The notes beneath the pieces were generated by a model that did no database searches, was not told the DNA's origin, and saw only the letters and a program-made list of their open reading frames with translations. From Bacteroidota bacterium (GTDB taxonomy: Bacteria > Bacteroidota > Ignavibacteria > Palsa-1295), in the NCBI GenBank assembly GCA_030706745.1, contig JAUZNX010000003.1, forward strand, positions 186,001-250,000: a stretch of 64,000 bases of DNA. The letters run 5' to 3'. Both the position numbers and the translations under genes were made by a program. Positions 52,766-62,243 of this stretch are shown here, piece after piece. Numbering within the stretch: the stretch's first letter is position 1; the number at the start of each line of letters is the position of its first letter.

Positions 52766-53350
52766 ATGTGGCTCTTTGCGGGACTTGGTAATATTGGCCG
52801 TGAGTATGCCGGAACGCGGCATAATGTGGGCTTCGAGGTGGTCGATCGCGTCGAGCGGGATCTGACTCGTTCAACGGGTTGGCGTGCCGGTAAAGGCGAT
52901 TATTATGTTGCAAAAGGCGCGCATGCCGGCGAAGATGTTCTTCTGATCAAGCCGACGACCTACATGAATCTCTCGGGCCGCGCGGTCCGGGATGCACTTC
53001 AATTCTATAAGTGCGATATCTCGAATCTGGTCGTGATCGTCGATGATATCGCGCTGCCATTGGGGACACTTCGGCTACGGCTGCTCGGCTCTGATGGCGG
53101 ACATAACGGCCTCTCCTCCATAATTTACGAGCTTGGCACGAATGACTTCGCTCGACTTCGATGCGGCATTGGTGGAGAATTTCGGAAAGGCGATCAGGTC
53201 CGCCATGTGCTATCGCAATTCAAGCCAGACGAATTGCAGCGAGCATCCGAAATGATCGATCGCGCCGCAGGCGCTTGTGAACGAATCGTTGCTTCGGGAC
53301 TATCGATGGCGATGAACGTCATCAATGTAAACGACGCGACGCAAGCGTAG
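52766..53350 (+). CDS. pth: Peptidyl-tRNA hydrolase
   Basis: 194 residues. Core: GLGNIGREYAGTRHNVGFEVVD (usual GLGNPG has Ile instead of Pro), KPTTYMNLSGRAV, VVIVDDIALPLGTLRLR, GSDGGHNGLSSI. Catalytic His is in TRHNVGF. Releases peptides from dropped tRNA. Confidence 0.96.
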   Translation: MWLFAGLGNIGREYAGTRHNVGFEVVDRVERDLTRSTGWRAGKGDYYVAKGAHAGEDVLLIKPTTYMNLSGRAVRDALQFYKCDISNLVVIVDDIALPLGTLRLRLLGSDGGHNGLSSIIYELGTNDFARLRCGIGGEFRKGDQVRHVLSQFKPDELQRASEMIDRAAGACERIVASGLSMAMNVINVNDATQA

Positions 53351-53408
53351 AAAATGGAACAGGCTGAAGAAGCCCTCTGTTAGACCGTCCCCATTAAGAA
53401 TGGGATCA

Positions 53409-53492
53409 GCCCGAGTGGTGAAATTGGTAGACACGCGGTGTTCAGGGCGCCGTATTCGTGAGGATGTGGGAGTTCGAGTCTCCCCTCGGGCA
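53409..53492 (+). tRNA. tRNA-Leu (CAG)
   Basis: 84 bases, acceptor GCCCGAG/CTCGGGC, anticodon loop TTCAGGG (CAG), a variable arm, T-arm GTTCGAGTC, A discriminator. Confidence 0.95.
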
Positions 53493-53583
53493 CAAAAGAC
53501 AGAACCTGGATTCCGCCGATAATGTGGATTCTTGGGATCGGTTCACAGGCAGTTTCTCACGATCACCGTTTGGAGTTCTCTCA

Positions 53584-55029
53584 ATGCGAAATCCTGAAGA
53601 TCACGGGAGAAATTCCTCAGCGAGTTCGGAACACACGAGTCCTCGCCCGAAACTGCAGATTGCATGGATTTCGCTGTTCGTTACCCTCTTTCTCCTTAGC
53701 ACGAAATTAGTTGTCGGTCTGATGACTGGTTCGCTGGCGATTCTCTCGCTCGCGGCCGAATCCGGCATCGATCTAATCTCCGTCACCATAACACTGCTGG
53801 CGATTCGGGTCAGCTCGACACCACCGGATGAGGACCATCCCTATGGTCACGGAAAATTCGAGAGCCTTGCGGCGCTGGTCGAAGGTCTGCTGCTACTCGG
53901 TGCGACACTCTGGATTGCCTGGAATGCCGCAACCCATTTGCGAGGGACTCCGAGGAAGATCGAGGTCAATATCTGGAGTTTTGCGGTTCTGATTGTCTCG
54001 ATCGCACTTGATTTCTGGCGATCGCGCCGGATGCATGCTGCCGCCCGCGAGCACCATTCGCATGCATTCGAAGCCAGCGCACTCCATTTTTTCAGCGATT
54101 CTCTGGGTGCCATCGTCGCAATTGTTGGACTCTTACTCGTGCGCTATGCTGGCCTGCCGGCTGCTGATGATATTGCGGCACTTCTCCTAGCGGGATTCGT
54201 CGTCTGGCTCAGTGTGAAGCTATTGATACGGGCGCTCAATGGCTTGACTGACCGCTTTACCAGCCGAGAAGACTCGGAGCAGCTCCTCGCGCTTGTCCGC
54301 AACGTACCCGGAGTTGAAGCGGTCTCACGTCTTCGAATGCGACAAGCAGGTTCGACGCTGTTTGTCGAAGTCAGCATACAAATTAGCCGGATCCTGCCAT
54401 ATGCGGCCATCGAGCGCGTACTCCAGGAAGTTGAAGAAGCGATTACTGCCGACTTTACAAATGCCGAGGTTACGGTCCACTGGCGTCCAGTTCGGACGAC
54501 GGCGGAGGCGCCTTTCGAATCGCTGAAACTCGTTGTGGCACAGTACGGCCTGCAACCACACAATATCGAATTAGCTGAAACCTCCGAGGGCAAGATCGCT
54601 CTCGATTACCATCTTGAGTTTCCGCCCGGTACTGCGTTAGCCGAAGCCGAGTCTCTTTCCCGGGAAATTGAAGAACATATCCGCAAAGAGCTGCCTCAGA
54701 TCGAGTCGATATTCGTCCACTTGGAAGAGCAGCGAAGTGATCTTCGGCTTCCGAAGGTCGATGATATTGGTGCGCGGCAGACCCAATTACTTCACGACAT
54801 CGAGGCCTACTCTCTCGCGGCAAACCCGGCGGTGCGTCATGTGCACGAGGTTCATTTGTATCGGGATTCGGATGGCGAGATGCACAAGTTGGTCCTCACA
54901 GCTCAGGTGGCGGCTAATCTCTCACTTGCCGAAGCGCATGACATCGCAACCGAAGTCGAGCAAGCACTGAAAGTGAGATTCCCGGAGTTGACGCGCGTGG
55001 TTATCCATGCCGAGCCGGAATCACTTTAG
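53584..55029 (+). CDS. Cation diffusion facilitator transporter with extended cytoplasmic domain
   Basis: 481 residues from MRNPEDHG (a longer frame would enter the tRNA-Leu region). Six helices of the CDF type: KLQIAWISLFVTLFLLSTKLVVGLMTGSLAILSLAAESGIDLISVTITLLAIRV with E..D site, PYGHGKFESL, and the second site HAFEASALHFFSDSLGAIVAI (H..D). After the membrane part come about 220 residues with three ferredoxin-like units (LRMRQAGSTLFVEVSIQI; GKIALDYHLEFPPGTALAEAESLSREIEEHIRKELPQI; VRHVHEVHLYRDSDGEMHKLVLTAQVAANLSLAEAHDIATEVEQ). Exports a divalent metal such as Zn2+. The 3' end overlaps the convergent gene by 9 bases. Confidence 0.88.
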   Translation: MRNPEDHGRNSSASSEHTSPRPKLQIAWISLFVTLFLLSTKLVVGLMTGSLAILSLAAESGIDLISVTITLLAIRVSSTPPDEDHPYGHGKFESLAALVEGLLLLGATLWIAWNAATHLRGTPRKIEVNIWSFAVLIVSIALDFWRSRRMHAAAREHHSHAFEASALHFFSDSLGAIVAIVGLLLVRYAGLPAADDIAALLLAGFVVWLSVKLLIRALNGLTDRFTSREDSEQLLALVRNVPGVEAVSRLRMRQAGSTLFVEVSIQISRILPYAAIERVLQEVEEAITADFTNAEVTVHWRPVRTTAEAPFESLKLVVAQYGLQPHNIELAETSEGKIALDYHLEFPPGTALAEAESLSREIEEHIRKELPQIESIFVHLEEQRSDLRLPKVDDIGARQTQLLHDIEAYSLAANPAVRHVHEVHLYRDSDGEMHKLVLTAQVAANLSLAEAHDIATEVEQALKVRFPELTRVVIHAEPESL

Positions 55030-55743
55030 AAGTCCGAGCTTTTCGTCGATCCGGTTAAGATTGAACCGGAACGTGGACTCATTCGCATCCTCAGAATAGA
55101 TAAAGCAGGATGTGACGAGATCATTCAGGACAGTTGAGAGATCATAGCGGGCTCCTGAAAGTATCGTGCAGACCTCTTCAGGATAGTAGTATACATACTC
55201 ATAGCCTTCTTCTTCCGCCCGTTCATAACAATTATGATTCAGGAAGCTCCAGGCAACTCCGAAGGTCGAGTATTGTAGTGCGCGATCGAGCAGACGCAGG
55301 AGCGACGAGAGACGGTGCTTCTGTGGGAAGATGAACTTCAGGCACGGTGCCACGCCAAACATTGTGATAACATCATATGTCTGTTCGAATTCGTACGTAA
55401 AGAAGTCACCTTCGATTGCGTGCACTTCTGGGTATTGCTCTCGGATGACGGCAATCTGGCCCGAGGAAATATCGATCGCGGTGATGCTCGCTGGCTTGAT
55501 ATTGCGCTTTGCAAGAAAATCGAATAGCAAACCATTGCCCGCGCCAACATCGAGAAGTGTCTTGCCATTGAGATCGACATGCTCGACGAGAAATTCAAAT
55601 TGCGCGAGCATTTCCTCCGGTTCGCCCCAATCGTTGGCGGCAAAGCCAGCGTGTGAATCCTGCGCATTCTTTGAATAGTAATCTGCGAGCGATTGTGGCG
55701 AGAGCTTTTGACCGGGAATGAGATATTTACCGAGCGATTGCAT
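55021..55743 (-). CDS. SAM-dependent methyltransferase (class I)
   Basis: 240 residues. SAM motif LLDVGAGNGLLFDF (about residue 62), ITAIDISSGQIAVIREQYPEVHAIEGDFFTYEF, DVITMFGVAPCLKF. Upstream helical N-part (AQFEFLVEHVDLNG). It starts on the last base of the LarE stop, so it is translationally coupled to larE. Substrate unknown. Confidence 0.85.
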   Translation of the reverse strand: MQSLGKYLIPGQKLSPQSLADYYSKNAQDSHAGFAANDWGEPEEMLAQFEFLVEHVDLNGKTLLDVGAGNGLLFDFLAKRNIKPASITAIDISSGQIAVIREQYPEVHAIEGDFFTYEFEQTYDVITMFGVAPCLKFIFPQKHRLSSLLRLLDRALQYSTFGVAWSFLNHNCYERAEEEGYEYVYYYPEEVCTILSGARYDLSTVLNDLVTSCFIYSEDANESTFRFNLNRIDEKLGLLK

Positions 55744-56633
55744 TACAGATATCCTTGTTTAGTTTCTTCCGTTAACACTTCATTCATGCTGCCACTACGG
55801 AAGCCTTGAAGATCGAGCGTGACATACGTAAAATCCAATGCCTTCAGAGCAGTCACGATCTGTTCGCGATGCGCGGGCTCAATGGCCCTCATAAGTTCTT
55901 TCGTGCCCAGTTCAATACGTGCGGTGCGCGCGTCGTGAAAGCGGACTCGTACGGCAAGAAAACCCATATCGCGAAGGATGTTTTCGGCCTTGTCGATCCG
56001 CTTCAACTTATCTCGGTCAATCGCCATGCCATAGGGGAATCGCGATGACAGGCAAGCAAAGGAAGGCTTGTCAGCGGTTGTCAGTCCTAATTCACGCGAT
56101 CGTTCGCGAATTGCGAACTTAGTCAGCCCAGCTTCGGCTAGCGGCGAGCAAACACTTTGTTCGTGAAGTGCACGTAGTCCAGGACGGAATTCATGCGTGT
56201 CATCGGCGTTCGTGCCATCGATGACAGCGCCAAATCCGATGCGGGCACGAATACCCTCGAGTTTCTCGTAGAGTTCGGTTTTGCAATAGTAACAGCGGTC
56301 TGGAGGATTTTCCGCAAATTTAAGGACGTCCGTCTCTTCTGTTCGGACGGTTTCATATTCGGCATCTATCTCCTCTGCCAACCGGACTGCTTCCACCAAT
56401 TCTCGTTCGGGATAAGTCTCGCTGATACCAATTACCGCTCGGACGCGCTCGCGTCCCAATACGTCACGCGCGACCTTCAACAAGAATGTTGAATCGACTC
56501 CACCGGAGAATCCGATAACAACCGAACCGAGGGAGAGCAGAATTTCCTCAAGGCGGCTGAGAGCCGATCGCTGATCGACCTGGACATGCTCTTGGTCTCC
56601 ATCCTCCATTATTACAAGTTCAAGTGTTTCCAT
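55743..56633 (-). CDS. larE: LarE-family ATP-dependent sacrificial sulfur transferase
   Basis: 296 residues. PP-loop GFSGGVDSTFLLKVARD (SGGVDST about residue 43), CYYCKTELYEKLE with a C-x2-C pair, GTNADDTHEFRPGLRA, and KPSFACLSSRFPYG with the Cys that in LarE-type enzymes gives up its sulfur. LarE normally makes thiolated nicotinate pincer cofactor for lactate racemase; larA, larB and larC are not seen here, so it may serve another thio-product. Middle gene of an ATP-grasp/LarE/methyltransferase operon. Confidence 0.85.
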   Translation of the reverse strand: METLELVIMEDGDQEHVQVDQRSALSRLEEILLSLGSVVIGFSGGVDSTFLLKVARDVLGRERVRAVIGISETYPERELVEAVRLAEEIDAEYETVRTEETDVLKFAENPPDRCYYCKTELYEKLEGIRARIGFGAVIDGTNADDTHEFRPGLRALHEQSVCSPLAEAGLTKFAIRERSRELGLTTADKPSFACLSSRFPYGMAIDRDKLKRIDKAENILRDMGFLAVRVRFHDARTARIELGTKELMRAIEPAHREQIVTALKALDFTYVTLDLQGFRSGSMNEVLTEETKQGYL

Positions 56634-56645
56634 TACCCTCGTTCC

Positions 56646-57602
56646 TCATCTCCAATCACTTAAGCACTTTCGCTTGCTGGCCGCAAGCGAGAGGCGGTCA
56701 ACAATGCGTTCGCGCAGCACGTTCGGAATTCCATCATCGGGAAATCCCGAAATGGCATCACACGTTGCGCGCATGTCACACATGTCGTTCACGTAATCAA
56801 CAACGACAAATTGCGATCGCTCATACGGCGTGGGTTGCCTCAGCGCGATCTCACTCGAAAAGAAGTTGAGGCCAGAAACCTGCCCGATGGTTCTCATGAT
56901 CCGGCGAAGCGGACGCAAAGTGTAGTAATGCTCCTCATGGGGTGTCACCAGTGCATAGCGGTGAGTCTGGTCGTCCCACCACGTGAGTAGGATTTTATCA
57001 AATACGTAAAAGCAACGGAACCAGCAGCGGCGATCTCCGATGATTCTCGGAATGATCCTTTCCTGGAGCAAGTATTTGTCCGCCTGGAGCTCTTTGCGTG
57101 CCTCAATGACATCAAGTAGCGACTCCGCGCCGGTTACAACGCCGATGCCGCCTCCAGTCGTGTTCGCTGGCTTAATGATAAAGGGACGACCAAGATGCGC
57201 AAGATCGTGCGGAGTAAGTCCAACCTCTTGCCGCTCTTTGTAAGGCGATATGATAATGGTAAACGGAACGTGCAACCCTGCCTCGATGAATTCGAGGTGC
57301 ATCGTGGCTTTATCGATCGCTTCAACGGTATGATCGTAGGAATTAACGACAGCCCCTCCCCTACGCTCGATGGATCGGCCCAGCCGTTCGAACCGTTCAT
57401 CGACATCGAACGCACGGTCCAAATAGAGGCCAAACTCTAATTTTCGCTGGCGATGGCGCGCGAGGACTTCCTCGATGTTCCCTTCGTGTACTTGAAACGT
57501 CGAGAGCCGCCGTTTCGCCTGAGCGTGACGCTCCAGCGCAAGCACGAAGTCGCGGTCATATTCCCAGGTCCAGCCAATGAGCAGATCATAGCATTCATTC
57601 AC
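56646..57602 (-). CDS. ATP-grasp domain protein
   Basis: 318 residues. ATP-grasp signs: FIIKPANTTGGGIGVV (about residues 140-156, phosphate-binding loop), DKYLLQERIIPRIIGDRRCWFRCFYVFDKILLTWWDD, and the acidic pair SSEIALRQPTPYERSQFVVVDYVNDMCD. The N-domain has no recognised match. Probably ligates an amine to a carboxylate. Stops 12 bases before larE; likely an operon. Confidence 0.78.
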   Translation of the reverse strand: MNECYDLLIGWTWEYDRDFVLALERHAQAKRRLSTFQVHEGNIEEVLARHRQRKLEFGLYLDRAFDVDERFERLGRSIERRGGAVVNSYDHTVEAIDKATMHLEFIEAGLHVPFTIIISPYKERQEVGLTPHDLAHLGRPFIIKPANTTGGGIGVVTGAESLLDVIEARKELQADKYLLQERIIPRIIGDRRCWFRCFYVFDKILLTWWDDQTHRYALVTPHEEHYYTLRPLRRIMRTIGQVSGLNFFSSEIALRQPTPYERSQFVVVDYVNDMCDMRATCDAISGFPDDGIPNVLRERIVDRLSLAASKRKCLSDWR

Positions 57603-57632
57603 ATCAGCATAACGTGATGTCCGATGACTCCG

Positions 57633-60230
57633 TTACTGTATGTGCAAGACTCGAATCCACTTCGTGCGATTGCCCATTTCCACGCGTAAGCCAAAGACGC
57701 CGGATGGTAATGATGTGAGTGGGATGTCTAACGCCTCGCCAGCTTTGATAGAACCTTGCTTCGAAAAGCAAGGGGTGCCTAAGGCATCGAACAGCGTAAT
57801 GCGCGCATCGTCTATTGCGCTGTTTGATAGCAGAGAAGCACAATCCATTGCCGGATTTGGACGGACCCAGAGCATCAACTGCGAGTTCCGCATCACATCG
57901 ACGATAAAGGGAGTATAACATGTGTATTCTGGACAAAGCGAATACGCAAATGACCACGTATCGAGCTTACATGGTAAAGCCGTCGTACCCAGAATCACAA
58001 CAGAATCGCAAACTATCGAGGTACAAGAATCCGAAGTAGGATAGAACTCGAATTGGGAATAGGCGAGCATATTCGTGGCATCTCCCTGGCTGCCTTTCGG
58101 TAATTCGATTTCAACCTCACCGGATGATGTCAATTTGGATCGCCGCGAACCATCTGGGCCAAACGTGCCAATGAAGATGACTTTCGACGTGTCGAATCTC
58201 ATTCGGATCGAGACATCATAAGGCAAGACTTTGAGATTGCATTCGATCGGGAGAGTAATGTCTCCAATTGTATCAATCGGGTTATGTATTCGCTCCGGTC
58301 CAAGGAATACTGGCTCCGTTGCGTGTGCAATCATGGGAATCGTGAGTTCGGTCCCATCTGAGAGATGAATCAGGAGCGTTGCTTGAAAATCCCCCGGTGC
58401 AGGACATACGAATGTCACCGATATGGTATCATGGCCTTGGAGGGGCGAAGGATAAGTGTTTGCGATAGAAAAATCCACCGAGTCGGATCCAACGATAGTC
58501 ACTGAATCAACCAACCACGGAAGGCATGAGCTGTCTTCGAGAATGACTGAGCGTGTAAGCAACGGTGCGCAGAGCAGGATCGTATCAGTGTCGAATAATC
58601 GCCCTGGAGCAAAGCGAACAGTTCTTCGCGGAGCAACGCAAGCTCCCTGTAACGGCACAACGATGTGCGTTGAATCATCCAGTAAGACCACGAGAGAAGC
58701 TGCATACGCGCGCACGGAGTCGGGCTGAAACCAAATGACAGCGGAATCCGCAAGTCCAAGCGAATCCGGCAGTCTTTCGCTAAGTCGGTAATAGCTCGAA
58801 TCCGCACCAATGAACCGTTGCGAGATCACTCTGTGACGCCAACATGTGCTATCAAATATTCGGAAGATCGCAGATCGAGCCGGGTCGCAGGGTGTTACGC
58901 TATCGCGTTCGAACAGCGGACCGTTCTGATATGCGAGACTCGCACCCAGGGCCAAGCCGTGTCCGGCGAGCGCGATATGTCGCTCGGAATCACCATCGAA
59001 GGTAAGCGTAAGGATTCCGTGAAAATCCCGCAGCCCGTTGGGACGAAACGCAATCCGAATAGAATCCGCCCCACTAAGCACAGTTGGAATAGACGAGAAA
59101 ATGTGGTAGGACGTGCTGTCGCTGCCTGAAATATGCGCAGAAAGAAGATGCAATCCACTGCAAGGACCACTGCTAACAATTACCACGTCCGATATGGAAT
59201 CGCAGTTGTTCAGCGAATCATTTGCAAACAATATCGTGGGCGAAACAACCACATGCGCGGACGCAGGGCGGCTTGTGTCGGTCTGATAGCGCCAAATGTA
59301 TCCGAGCGAGTCCGACGCAATCACCCAGCGTTCGCCAATCGCGCAAATCGTCCGTGAATCGACATGCTGATGCGGCCCACCGATCGAGATCCAGCTTCCA
59401 CCATTCCTATCGCAAACACACACGCCCTTGCTCAACGACTGGACATAGACGGCAGAGAGTGATGTACAGACTGACCCGCACAAGAACGGAAGATCCCCTT
59501 CAAAGACCGATTGCCATACATCGCCATTATAATGCGCGTGTACAACACTGGATCGCGTCAGGTTATGCGCGAAAAATTCCTCGTTCACCACATAGGTACC
59601 GCCACACGAATCACTTGCGAATGACCAACAGTCGCCACCAAATGGTGCACCAATCCTGGTGAAAGTCGTGCCATGGTCTGGACTTTGGCTCAAGGATGCG
59701 GTTGGAGTGTAGCCGTTAAGTAGCGTCAGCGAGCCATCTGGCATAAAGGTGATATGCGTCGGGAAGCTCGGAGTCGGGCGCGTTTGCCATGTACTCCCTG
59801 CGTCCACGGAAACGTGGATCATATTGCCACCGGAGACGCAAACTATGGTATGGCCATCACCGGCTAGGGTTGCAGACTGTATTACGCTACTGGGCGAAGT
59901 CGACCAGGACGTTCCGCCATCCGTGGTATACGCAATCTGGTCATGCGTTGAGACAACACCGGTATCCCGATTAATAAAATCGATTGATGTAATATAGCCG
60001 CTGCCGGGCAACGCAACGTCACGCCAGGTGACGCCCGAATCATCAGACCGCATGAGTTCGGCGTGAGCGGCCCAAACCACGCCGTCGCAAAACTGGATCG
60101 CACATCCACCGTTGGTAGCCTGGTTCTGAGTCAGGAGAGGAGATGGCGAGCGAGTCCATTGCGCACTTCCGACCAAAGGCCGTGCGGTGGAGACCACAAG
60201 GAGTAGCAGGACGTAGCAGAACGCTCGCAT
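57633..60230 (-). CDS. Secreted Asp-box protein with Ig-like choice-of-anchor repeats and T9SS tail
   Basis: 865 residues with signal peptide (AFCYVLLLLVVSTARPLVGSAQ). N-half: Asp-box blades (RSDDSGVTW, TTDGGTSW, SVDAGSTW, SPDHGTTF). Middle: three or more repeats of the choice-of-anchor/ASPM-SPD-2-like type (YRLSERLPDSLGLADSAVIWFQPDSV, YPSPLQGHDTISVTFVCPAPGDFQATLLI). C-terminal: LWVRPNPAMDCASLLSNSAIDDARITLFDALG...SGVFGLRVEMGNRTKWIRVLHIQ, a type IX sorting domain. Likely a surface or secreted protein; no enzyme assigned. Confidence 0.82.
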   Translation of the reverse strand: MRAFCYVLLLLVVSTARPLVGSAQWTRSPSPLLTQNQATNGGCAIQFCDGVVWAAHAELMRSDDSGVTWRDVALPGSGYITSIDFINRDTGVVSTHDQIAYTTDGGTSWSTSPSSVIQSATLAGDGHTIVCVSGGNMIHVSVDAGSTWQTRPTPSFPTHITFMPDGSLTLLNGYTPTASLSQSPDHGTTFTRIGAPFGGDCWSFASDSCGGTYVVNEEFFAHNLTRSSVVHAHYNGDVWQSVFEGDLPFLCGSVCTSLSAVYVQSLSKGVCVCDRNGGSWISIGGPHQHVDSRTICAIGERWVIASDSLGYIWRYQTDTSRPASAHVVVSPTILFANDSLNNCDSISDVVIVSSGPCSGLHLLSAHISGSDSTSYHIFSSIPTVLSGADSIRIAFRPNGLRDFHGILTLTFDGDSERHIALAGHGLALGASLAYQNGPLFERDSVTPCDPARSAIFRIFDSTCWRHRVISQRFIGADSSYYRLSERLPDSLGLADSAVIWFQPDSVRAYAASLVVLLDDSTHIVVPLQGACVAPRRTVRFAPGRLFDTDTILLCAPLLTRSVILEDSSCLPWLVDSVTIVGSDSVDFSIANTYPSPLQGHDTISVTFVCPAPGDFQATLLIHLSDGTELTIPMIAHATEPVFLGPERIHNPIDTIGDITLPIECNLKVLPYDVSIRMRFDTSKVIFIGTFGPDGSRRSKLTSSGEVEIELPKGSQGDATNMLAYSQFEFYPTSDSCTSIVCDSVVILGTTALPCKLDTWSFAYSLCPEYTCYTPFIVDVMRNSQLMLWVRPNPAMDCASLLSNSAIDDARITLFDALGTPCFSKQGSIKAGEALDIPLTSLPSGVFGLRVEMGNRTKWIRVLHIQ

Positions 60231-60364
60231 CGTTGCATAGAAGAACCTTGAACGCGAAAAAGGATTACACCCAAAAGTAAAAAATCGGATGCTGGACCAA
60301 TGATGGGCATTTTGAATGCCAGAATTCTGGAAGCGAATTGGCAGTGGCTCTGGTTATCCCGCCA

Positions 60365-62167
60365 ATGTTTGATACCCATTGTCACCTTCAGGATGCCGCG
60401 TTCGATGCCGATCGCATGGATGTGCTTGCCCAGGCCCGAAAGGCCGGCGTGACACACATCGTCGCACCGGCAACCGATCTGGCGAGTTTCGATGGCACGC
60501 TCTCACTGCTGGAGCACGGGGAAAATGTATTCGGCACACTCGGAATCCACCCTCATAGTGCGACTGAATGGAGCAAGGATGTGCGGGACCGAATCCTCAC
60601 AGAATGCCAGTCAAACGCGAAGATTGTCGGAATTGGTGAGATCGGGCTGGATTATCATTATGATTTTTCACCTCGAGACGTGCAGCGACAGGCATTTCGA
60701 GAACAGATCGAATTGGCGCAGGAACTTCGCAAGCCGATCGTCGTACATACTCGGGAGTCCGACGCGGATGTATTCACCATTGTGAGGGAATGTTACAAAG
60801 ATGTGGCGCCGGACCTGCCTCGCGGTCAATTCCATTGTTTTTCTTCGACCATCGATCGTATGCACGAAGCGCTGGAACTCGGCTTTTACATGAGCTTTAC
60901 CGGGAACATTACATTTACGAAGAGCACTCTCAGGGAGGTGGTCCGTGAGACTCCGCTCGATTGGCTCCTGCTCGAGACAGATTCGCCGTACCTCACGCCG
61001 CATCCACATCGAGGCACGCGGAACACACCGGCTCAGCTTGAACTTGTGGCCCGAAAAGTCGCGGAGATCAAGGACCTTGAACTTTCGGTAGTTGCTAAAC
61101 AGACATTCGAAAACGCTTTGCGATTCTTCAATCTGACTCTCTCACGATCGTTGCTGATTCTGATGCTTTCCCTCATGGCTCTCGCCACGGCAGCCGGGAC
61201 GGCTTCCGCACAGCGCGAGCAACCGGCCGGGGGCGCACCGCCGGACTCCGTGCTGACTGCCGAGCGCCGTCGCACCGAGGAAATGCGAAAGAAACAGGAG
61301 GCCGAATTGGCGAAGGAAGCTGAAGCCCATCGACTCGATTCGATCAAAACTGCTGCGAAGGAGCAGGAAGAGATTATTGCCAAGATTCAGGCACAAGCAC
61401 GGCAGGACTCCATAAAGGCTGCAGAACTACTCAGCGAAGAACAACGCCGTGCGGAGTTTCTGCTCACTCCAATGCCATGGAAGGCTGTTGGACTTGGGTT
61501 CTCGGCGGGAATTGGAGATATGCCGATGATCCTTGGCAAGCCGTCACTCACTCCGCTTTCCGTATTGTGCTGGACAGTCGATGCGAGTACTGCCGTGACG
61601 CGAAGGTTGGATTTCGATCTCTCGTATTCCCACATGAATGTTGGAGATAGCTTCATCAATGACTCCGTTTGGAATAATGGCCCTGGCACAAACACATTCA
61701 ATAAGCCGGTCCGATTCATTGCCGGACAGACCTATCTGGTCGCCAGCGAGAATATCGGTATCAGCGCGTACTCTCTTGATTTGAGATATGTCATTACGAG
61801 GCCAGCTTCCGTCATCAAGTTCTATTTTGGCATCGGATATACTCACCTTTCGATGACGAACGAGCAGCACTCATTACTGATGAAGGACTCTGTGACGACG
61901 ATCGTTGGAACACCGGAAAAAGTCGTTGACCAAACGTGGAGTCGCGGTGCCATCAAACTGCTCTTCGGCGTTCGGGACGACTTCGAAATCGGCAGTGGAT
62001 TTACGCTCGAACCCTTCGCACAGATTGCGGGGATTGGTGCCTTCCAAGGTGATCTGCCAAGCCAAACATTTGTCTTTCGACCCGACCCGCAGCAGATTAT
62101 CATGACACAGGTCAATGCCGGCTTCACTCTATACTTCGGCTGGTTCGGCGTCCCGCGCCAACAGTAG
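60365..62167 (+). CDS. tatD: TatD-family nuclease fused in frame to an exported outer-membrane protein
   Basis: 600 residues from ATG 60365 (MFDTHCHLQD); a TTG at 60338 adds nine. Residues 1 to about 256 are a complete TatD: HCH metal site, GTLGIHPHSA, GIGEIGLDYHYDF, VVHTRESDA, FHCFSS, LLLETDSPYLTPHPHRG and the normal end NALRFFNL. Without a stop the frame continues with SRSLLILMLSLMALATAAGTASAQ, a signal peptide, then a Glu/Lys-rich coiled coil (ERRRTEEMRKKQEAELAKEAEA), then a porin-like beta barrel (LDFDLSYSHMNVGD...AGFTLYFGWFGVPRQQ). Either a fusion or two genes, the second starting at ATG 61163. Confidence 0.85.
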   Translation: MFDTHCHLQDAAFDADRMDVLAQARKAGVTHIVAPATDLASFDGTLSLLEHGENVFGTLGIHPHSATEWSKDVRDRILTECQSNAKIVGIGEIGLDYHYDFSPRDVQRQAFREQIELAQELRKPIVVHTRESDADVFTIVRECYKDVAPDLPRGQFHCFSSTIDRMHEALELGFYMSFTGNITFTKSTLREVVRETPLDWLLLETDSPYLTPHPHRGTRNTPAQLELVARKVAEIKDLELSVVAKQTFENALRFFNLTLSRSLLILMLSLMALATAAGTASAQREQPAGGAPPDSVLTAERRRTEEMRKKQEAELAKEAEAHRLDSIKTAAKEQEEIIAKIQAQARQDSIKAAELLSEEQRRAEFLLTPMPWKAVGLGFSAGIGDMPMILGKPSLTPLSVLCWTVDASTAVTRRLDFDLSYSHMNVGDSFINDSVWNNGPGTNTFNKPVRFIAGQTYLVASENIGISAYSLDLRYVITRPASVIKFYFGIGYTHLSMTNEQHSLLMKDSVTTIVGTPEKVVDQTWSRGAIKLLFGVRDDFEIGSGFTLEPFAQIAGIGAFQGDLPSQTFVFRPDPQQIIMTQVNAGFTLYFGWFGVPRQQ

Positions 62168-62174
62168 CAGCGAG

Positions 62175-62235
62175 GTGTAGGTGAAAGCTCCAGCTTGCAC
62201 AATGTTGTGGTGCAAGCTGGAGCTTGCACCTACAC
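62175..62235. terminator. 26-bp inverted repeat between convergent genes
   Basis: Arms GTGTAGGTGAAAGCTCCAGC.. and its reverse complement differ at one base, with a 9-base loop. It ends both convergent transcripts or is a REP element starting with GTGTAGG. Confidence 0.75.
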
Positions 62236-62243
62236 ACCACTTG

